Source: Clavulina sp. PMI_390 (Eukaryota > Basidiomycota > Agaricomycetes > Cantharellales > Hydnaceae). From it: a DNA stretch of 64,000 bases. Shown piece after piece: positions 1-11,484 of this stretch (positions within the stretch are counted from its first letter, which is position 1; each line of letters opens with the position of its first letter). Location of the stretch: positions 652,871-716,870 of the forward strand of contig WIDE01000007.1 in assembly GCA_015039315.1 (NCBI GenBank), in the 5' to 3' direction. Made by a program: the position numbers and the translations under genes. Under the pieces are notes generated by a model, which was not told the DNA's origin, searched no databases, and worked only from the letters and a program-made list of their open reading frames with translations.

Positions 1-2104
1 GGGCACCTCATTTCTCTACCTTCACCTCTCCATGGATTGGATAACAAACAGCTAGCGCTCTACGCTACACTTACTCGTTATAGAGACCGACTAGGGCTGC
101 GATTGCAGGCATATGAGAGAAGCGCCGAGCTGATCGACAAGTACGCAGAATCCTTGGCATACTTCGCTCCGCGTCAAGATACGAAACAAATACCCTCTCC
201 CAATAAATTTGGCCTTTCCTCCCGCGAAGACTCACCCTTTGTCGAACTAGAACTTTTCCTCGACTCATACCCAGCTCATTTGGAAGGACTGCTTGAGAAG
301 TGGCAGGACACCAAAGAGGAGATCGAATCTACCACTTGTGAAATCGATCGCTTGCTCACCATCGCAAAAGCTGTCCGCGAGAAAGAAGCAATGCGCGGAC
401 AGCAGCTCAGAACTAGTCCCAGCGCTGCTATTGTTCTGGAGGCTGAGGAGAGCGGGGAGGTGCAGCTTCGCTTTTCATATGGTTAGTGTGCTTTTTGAAT
501 TCTTTTCGACCGCTCACATATATGGTTCATTGACATTGGTATTCCCACTGTAGTTGTTGATGGTCCCACCTGGTCTCCCTCTTACACGGCAACCCCGATA
601 CTGGATCAAGACGCTGGAAATACACCAACACAACTTCACATTGAGTACCATGCTTCCATTACTCAGGACACCGGCGAGGACTGGAGTAATGTCGAATTAG
701 TTCTCAGCACAACAGTCGGCCCTGCTCTAGATGGCCCAGTCCTACCTCACGAGTCCATGTTTATGAATCCTCCTGTCCAGCCCGCCCAGTCTTCGGTCAC
801 GGTCTCTCAAAATTCCTCCGTTTTGGCCGTCTCACAAGTTTCAGCATCAGGGCCCACCTATGCACCTTCGACACATTTTGAATCGTCTACAGCCACGAAT
901 TGGCTGTCTGTGCCTTCTCCCATAGACCTTCCACTGGATCCAAGTATTTCACAGCCTCAACAGCCCTCAATCACTGAAACAAACCCTATCGCATCCTCGC
1001 CTACCCATGATCCAACTCCCCAAAGTAACCTCTTTCATGAGAATGCTCCAGGCCACGAAATCCAAAACATTGCTCAGAAGAGGACCACAATGAGCTCTTC
1101 TAACACTAATCACGTCGGTCAGCTTGTGGGTTTAGCTGCTGCCCCCGAACCTCCCACCACAGAAGGCACGGGGTCCGCTGTTGCACATGCAATGTCCAGT
1201 TCTGTCCCAGAAATCGGAGCCGATGTTATCTACCGGGAAGGACAAGTCTCGATCCCCAGTGGCTCTTCAACGGAACGAGTCATTATCCAGGTACACTCGT
1301 TCCGCTCCAGTTCACTTACTGTCACTCAAGTTGCTTTTTCTATAGCGGCTGACGCTAGATGCCCAGTTCACATGGGGGGCTGTCCCTCGCGTGCAAGATG
1401 GTGTTACCCTTGACTGTAGGATTAAAAATAATAGTAATAGTGTCCTTCTTTCAGGTACGTCGAAACATACCTTCCGCTCTTCTTGTAAGACTTAGAATGA
1501 AACCTTATTGGCCGCAGGCCCGTGCATCATCGCTCTGGACCCCTCTATTACCGTCGAAAGTTTCATCCCTGACGTGCGACAGAGCGAGCCGTTCTCTCTC
1601 AAACTCAGTGTTGCGGACGCTATCAAAGTGAGCACTCAGTCTCAGGAATTGGGCTGTTCATACGTTGGCACCAGCTATCCGACGCTAGTGCCACCAAGTG
1701 GAGGAGTTCGCTCCTTTTCTCGGAAAACAACCGTGGCGAATATGCTCCAGTTCCCCGTCAATCTTGTGCTCAGGGATCAGCTGCCCTACAGCACGAATCC
1801 GAATGTGAAAGTCAAACTACTTAAACCGTCTGAAGGTCCAATGAAGCCTATTACCGAGGGTTACTCTAAAGAGGGCGATAAAGGAACTAATTCTTTGGGA
1901 GAATCAGGTCATGCCACTACAGAGCCTGGAGTCACAGTACACTTGGCCCCTCGTAATGGCGAAACAGCTATTGGGCCGAATGGAGGTTTTGGTGTCGAGT
2001 GGCACTGCGTTGGATTGAAACCTCAAGGAAATGTGGAAGCAGATCTCGCCTGGGAGGTTTCGGCCCCTCAAGGTTATCCAATCGCCTTTAACTTGCATTT
2101 TTGA
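1..2104 (+). CDS. DUF4139-domain protein (mucoidy inhibitor A-like), 5' end outside window
   Basis: Exons read as <1-481, 554-1290, 1346-1454 and 1518-2104, and the spliced frame stays open. The first exon is open to the window edge with no supported ATG, so the N-terminal DUF4140 half lies upstream. The visible part starts with a helical, probably coiled-coil segment. Next comes the family signature (FSYVVDGPTWSPSYTATP, then HIEYHASITQDTGEDWSNVEL and VLSTT). A Ser/Pro/Thr-rich insertion of about 180 residues follows, and then the second half of DUF4139 (LTLDAQFTWGAVPRVQDGV, RKTTVANMLQFPVNLVLRDQ). The family is widespread in fungi and bacteria without a firm biochemical function. Seen: motifs and splice frame. 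Inferred: family membership. The 465 bp after the stop contain the PEX5 promoter. Confidence 0.85.
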
Positions 2105-2569
2105 TGGGCAATCGAGGTTTCTCTTCCCCGATCGGTTCATCCCTTGGGCAGGTAATGTTGCACCCGTCCCAGTGCAACCGGAAACCCTGTTCTTGACAAA
2201 TACGATATGAACAACCCTTATTCAGATGCCCTGAATATACCTGCTCGCTCCAACTGTAACAATACGCTTCGTCTACCATACATATTATGCATGACTGTTA
2301 GACTAGAGGCAAGAGCTTCCTGCCTACTGCCACCAATGCCAGCCCATCAAAATTTAGTCCAAGCACTTTTATGATGATAATCGATCGTTGAGTCCAAATT
2401 TCGAGAAGACAGCCTCTTTGGGACAACTGAGCCATGATCGTCGTGTGTATTTTGCATTTGACAATTGACGAAGTCCGCTTCAGTAGGTGTTCCCACGCTG
2501 GGCCGCCGGTCACTCGACATCCAGTTTGCCGGCTTAGGGACAAAGTCTCGACACCCATCTTTCACCACC

Positions 2570-5381
2570 ATGTCGATGTCAGCGCTCATCAATAGCGCCG
2601 ATTGTGGGCCTATCAATCCCCTACAGGGGCTCTCTAAGCAGTTAGATCGGGACAGGGGCTTACAGCAAGTGAGTGTGCCACCGAAGTTGTTGCTCACGGT
2701 CTCGGAGCATGCTGACATTATGCACAGGACCACTTTGGGAGCAGCAGCCAAGCAGGCCCTTCGCGTCTGGTACGTTGATAACCCTGCGCACTCTCTGTAC
2801 CTTGGCCTCTACGTTTGCTGAATCATGCGCTGCAGGGAGGATTCCGCTCGGCACCGTCATCTACACCACAATCTGCACAGTTCGCCAGAGAAGCAAACCA
2901 GTTCTTCTCTAATGTGCAATCCACTCCAGAAGTCTCTCAAACCCGCCCGTTCTCTCCATCGATGATTGCAGGACCGTCTAGACCTCTGCACACGCTCGAC
3001 CCCAGTGCGCGCGCGATGACTCCCACAGAAGCTTGGAAGATGGATGGACCAATTGCTTCAGGCTCTCGAGTTATGCAAAATCCTGCGGTTTCGCGCGCCG
3101 CTTCTGGTAAGAGGGTTTTACCTACTGTGTCCGTCTCAAACGAAGCTGACGTAGGTGTAGATTGGGCCCTTGACTTCAACGTCATTGGCCAGAGGGAACA
3201 AAATTCGGCTCCTATGCTACAATCTTCCCAACCTTCTCTCGGATACCAGCCCTACTCTCCGATGAACATGGGTGCATCTCAGTACAGTTCGCCGATCCAG
3301 TGGAACGAGGTCGCTAAAGGTGCGGTGGCTGCGTCTCATTAAGCATGTGATTACCTTGGGGCTTACCTAGACTCGTCCGTCCCCAGCATCCATCAACTCC
3401 CAACCAAATCAAATCAACGCGGCCCCTGACTGGGCGGCCCAATTCGCTAATATCGAGGAGCAAACCCAGGAACCAGCTGCTACCACATCCGAGCCTACAT
3501 CATCGGCTGTAGTGGTTGATGACCTTGCTGCCGCCGCAGGACTTCTGGTTTCCTCCATGTCTCATGAGAAGAGCGACAAGTTCAAAAATTCCGAGTTCAT
3601 GGGCCTCATGAGGCGCTTGAGGGACCGGGAAGCCATCGTCGACGGCCAGACGATCATTGAGACAAGTCAATCAGGAGCAACGGCCAGTCCCTTAGACCTA
3701 GGGAAGAGCTGGACCGACGAATTCACTTCGACAACATCCCTTGACAAGGGCAAGGGCCGCGCTGTGGACCCTATACCCACGACGACCGCCAATGCTTTTA
3801 CCCCCACTGCTGGGTATGGATTTACTCAAGGGCGTCCTTCCTACATCCCCCTCTCCCCTCGCAACTTCTGCAAGCGCCCCTCTCCAACAAGCTGCAGACG
3901 ACGTACTCTCTCGTTATATGAATGAGCTTGGTCTCGAAGAAGAGGACCCAGCCGTGCTGCTCGGTAAAGACTACAACCTTGCTTCGGATCACTATAGCGA
4001 GCTATACGCCAATATGGGGAAGATGCAGGCATCTATGGATGAACTTGACTATGAGCGCCAGCTGGCTGAAATGAACGAGATGCTCGGAGAATCTCGATAC
4101 AGTGAATTGGGAGAGAGGTCATCAGGATACCAGTTCCAGGCCAACAACCCGTACCTCAGCATGCACAGTGTGCCCCAGGAGATTCAGCACCTACCATATC
4201 AGGTACGATTTATCCCTCTACCACTTCCACATATTCCGTGACGCTAATCCATAACCTTCTTTGATGTCTACTCGAATATCGCAGTCGGTCCTCCAAACTG
4301 AAGCACTGGTCCAGCGTTCTCCCGAAGATGCAGGCCTCTGGTTCCAGCTCGGCGTCAAGCAACAGGAGAACGAACAAGAGGACAAGGCCGTAGAGGCTCT
4401 GCAAAAGGCCCTCCAGCTCGACCCGACCCACGCAGCTGCCCTTCTCGCTCTAGCTGTTTCACAAACTAACGAGAACAACCGCGTTGGCGCACTCGAGGCT
4501 ATTGAGCAATGGATCGACATTCAGGGTAGGGGCGAGTACGCGGATGCTATCAGTCGCCATCGCGCACTGAACGGGGAGGTGAAGAAGGAGTTGGAGGCGG
4601 GGGCTAGCATGAGGGGCCAGATGGCTGCTAGGCAAAAGGACCTGTTGGAGTGTCTGATGACGATGGCGAGGATGAGTCCCGACGGAGCGATCGATGCTGA
4701 TGTCCAGATTGCTCTCGGAATCTTGTTGAACTCCAGCGAGGTTTGTCAACAACTTCTTGCTTTTTCGATGATTGCGCCTTCCCTAATCACTGTACCGTAT
4801 CACGTTTGTGTTATTAGGACTATGATATGGCAAAGGACTGCTTCCAGTCTGCTTTGTCGGTTCGCCCTGACGAACCCCAGCTCTACAACCGTGTGGGCGC
4901 TACCTTGGCCAACAGTGGCCGTGCGAGCGAGGCACTTGCGTACTACTACAGAGCCCTCGAGCTTAACCCTTCGTATATCCGAGCTCGCTTCAACCTGGGT
5001 ATCTCATCCGTTAACCTCTCGGTATGTTCCTCACCGCGTTTACATGTCGTATTCACCACATCTAACCCACTTTTCTGTTTCACAGATGTACGAAGAAGCT
5101 GCCGGACACTTCCTCGATGCACTTGTGCTCCAAGACCTTGACGCCAATGAAGGGCAGAACACAGGCGGCATTTCTTCATCCGCCCTCTGGGACTCGCTGC
5201 GCGCCACCTGCTTGCACCTCCAGCGACCTGACCTCGTCGCGCTCTGCGATGCAAGGGACCTTCCTAGTACGTCCAGTCGTCTCCTTTGCTCGTGCCAGGC
5301 TAATGGCTGACATTGCCACTTTGCGTTCTAGCTTTCCGGGAAGTTTTTTCTGGCCCAGGCGGAGCTCCTCTCGAGTTTTGA
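2570..5381 (+). CDS. PEX5: PEX5, peroxisomal targeting signal 1 receptor
   Basis: PEX5 is the cycling cytosolic receptor that binds C-terminal SKL-type signals through its TPR domain and docks at the peroxisome membrane. Nine exons give 756 residues: 2570-2668, 2728-2769, 2836-3319, 3387-3813, 3875-4202, 4285-4740, 4818-5021, 5086-5266 and 5332-5381. The N-terminus has the conserved cysteine context ([19 protein letters not shown]), where the cysteine is the known mono-ubiquitination site of the family. WxxxF docking motifs follow: WALDF (codon W at 3163), WAAQF (3431) and WTDEF (3710). TPR repeats start near 4300 ([40 protein letters not shown]) and continue after the long linker ([40 protein letters not shown]). 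The first ATG of this exon, at 2570, fits the known N-terminal motif. The gene converges on COG6 with 229 bp between stops. Confidence 0.95.
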
Positions 5382-5610
5382 AGAATTCATGCTGCCATAT
5401 TCCGTGGATGTGATATCGTAGGATCTTTTCGTTTTCACTCGTTGTTGTAATTGTCTCCTCCCTTACACGAACCTTAGTTTGGTTCTCGCTATCAATCCAC
5501 ATGCTCTGTCAGGCAACTCTACGATTGAGTCCAAGGGAATAGATATGTATAGATATTGCGAACCTTTGCAGTATGAATGCCTTGATTTGGACAAGAATAC
5601 AAGGTGCTAT

Positions 5611-8600
5611 CTAAGCCTGCGCCTCATCGCTCCATTCCCTCAGCCGCTGCCACAAATCAGCTGCACTCAATATCTCGTCTCCTCCGTTCACCCGCTGCAG
5701 ATACGCCTCGTACTCGCGCACAATGCTACCTTGGAGCGGAGCAGCCAGAATAGAGACGGTGCGCGGATCAGGGAGGTACAACCGAGTTTTAGTGATCCAG
5801 GCTTGCAAGGTCTTTTTGCAAGTATCTGTGAATGCCGTTACAGTGTCGCTAGACGAAGTTGTGCCGGTCGTGTTCGGCGTTCGAAGGGGGAGAGTGGCGG
5901 CGTCTGAGCAGGAGGCTATCAGTTCCTCGCACACTCGCTTCAGTTCGTCATCGAGAGTCTGCTCGTTCACAAGGAAATGCTAAGTTTCCTAATCGTAGAC
6001 TAAGAAAGGATATCAGGGACGTACGATCTTAGAGTTCTCGTCTTTCGCAGCGGGGCCATAGGTTCCGAGGCCGCCTAGGAAGCTCGCAGCACCAAAGAAA
6101 GACGATGTGCCTCTCAGCAGGGAGCCAAGAGTTTCTATGAGGAGGCATGGTCAGATCTGATTCCAACTTTAAATAGGCAATTATTAGTCGCAACGTACCG
6201 CTAGCGTTCATGTAAGTATCCACAGGACGCTCATATGCTAGCACGCCTCCGGCCGCGGCTGCGGCCTGGCTCTCAGCAGCATTCACAATGCTGACTATCT
6301 CCTTCAGCACAAGTAGATGTCGAACTATGAACAGCCGCGCATCTGTGTCTGAGGATGTAGAGCCAATCAATTGCGCAGCGCTGAGGATCGACTGGCGACA
6401 GGTTGAGATGGCTTCCTGGGCCATGTCAGCAAAGATCGATGGCTAAGAAAGACGAAGAAAATCAGGAAATGATGGGCGAGAATGATCCAAGGGTATCTTA
6501 CCTTCACAAAGTCGTGTAATAGTTCAAGTATCCAATGCAACTTCTGCAAGGTCGGGTACCACGTCGTTTTCATCGCTTTGGATGGCAGCGAAGCGAAAAG
6601 CTCTTCGCCAGTCGAGGTGGGGCTCATCGCACGCTCAGCCACCTCGAGGGATGCTTTCGAGCCTAGAAAGCGGGATTAGCTGAGTCGCACTACAGAAGGG
6701 GTAGCTGTAGCATACCTTGAAGCCTTGCAGGATAATCTAGGTCTCCTGACGTTGGTGCGTAGTATCTGATATCGCTCTGAATGACTGCCTGAGCTTTGAA
6801 GAAGAGCCGAGTCTGCGCGTCCTGCAGGATCATCTGCAGTAGTTGAGAGATATGCAGCCTCCTCAATGGTTGTGGTGCACGGTCAGGCTCAGCGCCGACG
6901 AGCTCGATGAATCGCGCAGCGAGTGAACGGTCCGGCATCGATGAATCAACGTGAGGTCGACCATTGAGCTTATCTCCTGGAGCAACGCCGCCCACGTCGA
7001 CATCGTCGTCATTTAGGTCCGAGACGTCAAGCACCATCAAGGCTTGGAGGATAGTACAGACTTGGCAGAGGACGGTTAGCTGAGGTTCATGGAGAATTCG
7101 AGGCCGTAGATCATCGTAGAGGTAATCACATAGACCTTCCAGGTATCGGCTATGAGACAAATCGTTAGCGACTAGTCAAAAGAATGAAATTTTCGGATGG
7201 AGACGTACTAGAGTTTGTCCTCTCCAGAATTGAAGAACATGCGATACAGCTCGAATTCATCCGTACACAGCTCCTTGAGATAGCTACATCCTGAACGGGT
7301 CTTAAAGAGGGGGTGAGCCACATTGAGGTCTGCGAGGACATGATGAGTTGTGAAGTGAACATACAAGCTCAACAAGATCACTCCGTGCAGGATCAAGCGT
7401 CTTCAGTTCAGCCATCAATCGACCTGCAATCATTGCCTTGCGCGACTGGAAATATGTTGTCTGGCATTCGGCAAGAAGACTAGAGAGTTCCTCAGGGTGT
7501 GCCGATGCGCGTCGCTCGAGTTCTGCGATGAGTGGAGCGGTCTGACCCCCAATAGACCGGAACTTGGAGTATAGAAGATGGTTCTCTGCAGTTTCGGAAA
7601 GGTCCTATTTATATCCTCCATGTTTGTTGATACATAATGGATGGAGGATATTGGATCTCGCACCTTCTCAGCCATTCGCCTCTGGATGTCTGCGGTGAGA
7701 GCCTTCAGTGTACCCACGAAGTACATCTTGATAAGGGTCATAGCTCGTGTCATACAATGTTGAAATCGGAGAAGATATATTTCGGCCTCCGAGAAATGTC
7801 GCTTAAGGTCATAACGTCAATGCGGCGCAATTCGGTTAGGATGGCGGAAGGAGGATAGGCGTACATGTTCTTGGAACCATTCAATACACACGTCCACTCG
7901 CTCGACCATGAGGAGGAAATCGGCTTGAAGAACAAGCGCGTCACCAGGATAGTTGAGCATTCTGGTGGCTTGTTCAAGTTCTTGATAATACTCCAAGCGT
8001 AGAGCTATCGCGTCTGTCACCTCCAAAAGGCGATCCTAGGATGGAGTAGTTAGCAAAGTGCTCATATAGAGGTATATTTGCGCTATGAACTCACTCTTTC
8101 CTCTAGCAAACGCTCGCAGGCCGCTTGCAGGCTCTCTGCTCCCTCGTCCACACTTCGCCACTCCTGCAACATGCCCTGAATTGATCCTTCAACTTCGACA
8201 ACTCGCTCTCGCATAAGATCGCAGCGAGCAAGGTGCTCTTCCACAGTCTCCAAATGTTGTCGGAAGTGAGATTCTTGGGAATGTGATATGGTGCGCTCGA
8301 CAATGGCGAACCAGTCGTAGAATTGTTGTGGAGTGACAATTGGTTGGGTAGGATGGAGGGGGTGATGACCACCATTTGTGTTGGAGAACTTTGAGTTGTC
8401 TGGGGTGGCTGGACGGGATGGTGGAAATGTGGGCAGTTTGGGAGTGGAGGTTCGTGATGATGGTTCGCCATCCTCAACGAACTACGCAATGTACTTGTCA
8501 TTATGTTGATACTATAACCACGTGGATGTATCGTGAGACTCACCTTCAAGGGCATGGGCCGTTGCTCGCATGCCTTTTTCATGTAAGAAATGCTTTGGGT

Positions 8601-8789
8601 GACATGCTCGCTGAGTGGAGCTTTTGATTCCCAGTCTTCGAGAGTGAGTGGAGGTTTGAGGGAGGGAGATATCGAGTTTGGTCTCGACGGTCCGGGGCTA
8701 TCAACTCGGCGCCTTCCGCCTGCGTCACTGACTCGCATCGGTTTGAAGGAATGGTCAGGTATCCAAACGTGGAGGGAAGGTTGGGTCAC
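5611..8789 (-). CDS. COG6: COG6, conserved oligomeric Golgi complex subunit 6
   Basis: COG6 belongs to lobe B of the COG tether, which captures intra-Golgi retrograde vesicles. About eleven exons can be threaded in frame. The first seven are 8544-8789, 8095-8481, 7865-8035, 7664-7801, 7365-7604, 7209-7300 and 6716-7149; four more run down to the stop at 5611. Family hallmarks are seen: an N-terminal coiled-coil region (FRQHLETVEEHLARCDLMRE), then LEYYQELEQATRMLNYPGDA, YLLRFQHCMTRAMTLIKMYF, and RSGCSYLKELCTDEFELYRM followed by FFNSGEDKLY. Near 7300 the acceptor must be the one before ACC-CGT-TCA, because the earlier AG shifts the frame out of this motif. The C-terminus is a helical region ending LWQRLREWSDEAQA. 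The first 80 residues are Ser/Pro-rich. An alternative start lies 18 codons further in. Confidence 0.92.
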
Positions 8790-9216
8790 ACAGCCACCTT
8801 TGACTTAGCGTGACAGGTCACACCGGATCGAGCTCATAGTTGAACGTTGAGGTCCTTCGGGCCCATCCAACTTTAAAACGGGGGAGGGTAATGGAGTGAC
8901 GGAGGTTGTCTCATGCCACCCACCGCATTTTCGTAAAGTGAGCTTGCGATTCACCCGAACACGGGGCCACAAAGGCTACAAAATTGGACGATCCGTACAC
9001 TGAGTGAAGCCCAAGTACTTCGAGGGCAGGGACAGGTTCCATCAGGTTACAATTAAAATTACAGAGGCTATGTTTGTCATAAAGGTCATGAAGTACGATG
9101 CGGAGGCTACAGATGAGGGGGAGAATGCAAGGAAGAGAGGACAATTGAGGCTAGGATCTGATTATGGCAGAAATCGATCCAAGATATTAGATCGACCATT
9201 AGATGAGGGGGCGGCA
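8790..9216. other. Intergenic, COG6 promoter side
   Basis: This 427-bp stretch lies between the COG6 start and the stop of the small acidic protein, both on the minus strand. It should hold the COG6 promoter and 5' leader and the 3' UTR of the small gene. Short open frames here show no family features and no splice-supported continuation. No repeat or RNA gene was recognised. Confidence 0.5.
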
Positions 9217-9713
9217 TCATTCATCGTCGTCATCATCGTCAGCTGCCAACTTGCTCGAGCCAAATGCGATGGGTTTTACAGGCCTGTGCAGAAGAGGCAA
9301 CATCAGTGAAGCCATTTCACAAGGGCAAGGACAGCTAGGAGAGATCGGAGGGTCGGGATGGGTCACTGACTTTGTGAAATGCTTCTTTTTTGCTTGGTTC
9401 AGCTTGGCAGAAACGGGGGTCATTAGGTTATCGGTGGGAGAAACAGTAGATGGGTTGCTAACGAGATGTTGACGCGTCAGAACATGCATACAACGCGTCG
9501 AGAACACCAAGATTGAGATACCCACCTGCTCTTGGCCATTTTCTTCGCTAAAAGAGCCTTTGCTCCTGCTCCAGGCACTGTGGCACCAGAGGAGGAACCA
9601 CCAACCGGTGCTTGAGGAGGCTGCACGACAGCAGCTTGGGAGGGGTTGTGGAGTGGTTGAGGAGAGGAGGTGACGGATGGGGCTGTAGTAGTGGTTTCAG
9701 GTGCTTCAGACAT
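9217..9713 (-). CDS. Small hypothetical protein with acidic C-terminal tail
   Basis: Three exons (9526-9713, 9371-9457, 9217-9283) join in frame to 113 residues. The N-terminal half is Ala/Pro/Thr/Ser-rich and looks disordered. It is followed by a basic stretch (GAKALLAKKMAKSS), a second basic patch (SAKLNQAKKKHFTK), then KPIAFGSSKLAADDDDDDE at the C-terminus. This mix of basic patches and a terminal Asp run suggests a small nuclear or ribosome-associated protein, but that is inference; I do not recognise a named domain. Both introns have GT-AG ends and keep phase, which supports a real gene. An in-frame TTG-initiated upstream extension to about 9785 exists but is less likely than the ATG at 9713. 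Confidence 0.6.
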
Positions 9714-10530
9714 TGCTTTCTTCAAACTTTTGCGAGCGTGTTGAGGATGTAAACAATGGTCAATCAACAAACAATACAAGGCCAAACACGAGCGCTCTCA
9801 CGGCCGATCATCTCGTTCACACCTCTTGAGCCGATGCCAAGCATTTTACCTCCCAAAGCAGAATCTCTACAGCCTGTTTTGTTCGTCTGGTATTTTGAGT
9901 TGCATCTAGGATGTCTCGAGCCATAAGCTTGTCAAGCCTCCATTCACCACAGCCTATATCCATGGACATGGCGGTCTCCAGTCTGAGATCCGTGCTCCAC
10001 TGAGCGTCCGTTCCCGTGTTACTAGCGGGCTCAACCACCACATTTCTCGCCCCCAGTACGGGAAAGAGCTGTGCCTCGTGATGCTGAGCCCGCGGCCGCG
10101 AGCTTCTTGTTTCCGGTTCCTTCCATGGCGCCGATACCCCGAGGCTTTCTCTTTCAGGAATTCCAACTGCATCGGGCTATTGCTCACCTCGTCATGGGGG
10201 AGATACATCTTTATGAGACACCCGTAGCTACGTCAAAAGTGTCTGAATCTGTTCCCATCCATCCACTCGCCAAGAAATTATGAGTGAATCGCCAGGGGCA
10301 CGGATTCTCAGACGAGTTGAAATCCATAAGAACACGCTCCACGGGACCCGAGCACTCTAAATGAGATCCCCACTGCCAAGCCAGCCACAGTGCAACTAAC
10401 GATTGTCCAAGATTTACGTCAAAGCCTCTAAAAAGATGGTATAAGAGAGACCGTCGCCCTTCGACACGAGGTATCTCTCCCATTCCTCAGAGACTCCCCC
10501 TTCTTCGTATAACTCCACCTAATCTGCAAC
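9714..10530. other. Divergent intergenic region
   Basis: An 817-bp region separates the small acidic-tail gene (minus) from the first secreted protein (plus). It should carry both promoters. Several short open frames of 60-90 codons occur on both strands, but none shows a domain, signal peptide or splice-supported continuation. The only element I can point to is the TATA-like box at 10440-10447, listed separately. Confidence 0.5.
10440..10447 (+). promoter_or_regulatory. TATA-like box of secreted protein 1
   Basis: TATAAGAG lies 91 bp upstream of the ATG at 10531. The paralogous downstream gene has TATAAAAG at a similar distance (83 bp), which supports both as core promoter elements. No transcription start data are available. 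Confidence 0.5.
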
Positions 10531-11484
10531 ATGGTTTTCCAGCTCTCGGCGATTGTCCTCGCACTGTCATCTGCTTTTGTGTCGGCGACTCCTGCCACCC
10601 CGTCCAAATGTGTCACCTACCAGACAGGTATTTTGACAACCCCGGAGCAGACGTCATCCAACGGCGAGTTTAATGGTACGTCAAGTGCTTTGCTTAATTG
10701 AGTCCCCATGGCAGCAGATATCAAATTCCTTCGACATAGGGCAATATAAACCATTCGCTTGGAATTGGTGGGGTGACTTGTCTTTCTATCACCAGACCGT
10801 CCATCCTACAATCACTGTCGAATTCCAGGTATGCTTCATTGGTATTAATGTAGGCTAAGATCTCACTGGTATCATAATATAGACTTGCCTGCCTAATTAT
10901 GGTGGTAACAACAACACCTATATGGACAAGTTCGGTATGGCCTTTTGTCCAAACGTCCCTCCAAGACATGGCTTAGTGAATAATTGAATTTATTAGGTCG
11001 AGTGTACATCCCTGCTACGAAGCAGTGTCTCGGCGTTCCGGTGAGCCCCCCAATATTTCATCCACTCTCCGCATCCTTCTTACCGTTCGCCTATCAGAAC
11101 GCAGACACTAATGGTCCATACACTGTGAAGGCGATGAGCTGCCCCAACAGCTCTGCTGGAGAAATGACAACTGCCAAATCGATCCCATTCAACTGGGTCA
11201 ACTCTCGTGGATACATCAGCTGGGTCAGTACGCCGTTGACATTTCGTCCATGCCCCATATTTCAATATAATTAACACATCCCATCTATTGTATAGGTTGG
11301 CTCTACTTTCGAGAACAAGACCCACGTGCAAGGTGGGTGTGCGCTCGGCAGCTTCGGCTACCTCGAGGACCCAACTACCCGCGAGCCAATCACCAACAAG
11401 ACTTCGGGAGAGTACAACGTCAAGCTCGTGTGCACGTATTCTGGTGCCACTGCCGAGCAAGGCAGCGCTTTCTGGACCCGCTGA
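10531..11484 (+). CDS. Secreted six-cysteine protein, tandem copy 1
   Basis: Six exons (10531-10675, 10740-10828, 10883-10934, 10997-11040, 11098-11223, 11296-11484) give 214 residues. The N-terminus is a clear signal peptide (MVFQLSAIVLALSSAFVSA, then TPATPSK). The mature part has six cysteines (in KCVTY, TCLPN, KQCLG, MSCPN, GGCAL, LVCTY), consistent with up to three disulfides. Core motifs shared with the neighbour are HPTITVEF, GRVYIP, DTNGPYTV, SIPFNW and SRGYISW. I do not recognise the family. Exons 2-4 have exactly the same lengths and phases as in the copy 1.3 kb downstream, so the pair arose by tandem duplication. Likely extracellular; a role in host or substrate interaction is only a guess. 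Confidence 0.85.

Noticed and set aside
7165..7362. Alternative COG6 exon from the acceptor before ACC-TCA-ATG
   Set aside because: It shifts the frame away from the conserved SGCSYLKELCTDEFELYRM block; a later acceptor at about 7301 keeps it.
9477..9785. Upstream extension of the small acidic-tail protein
   Set aside because: It needs a TTG start; the ATG at 9713 gives a complete protein.
9817..10208. Minus-strand frames between the small gene and the first secreted protein
   Set aside because: Short, featureless and without splice partners; treated as promoter DNA.
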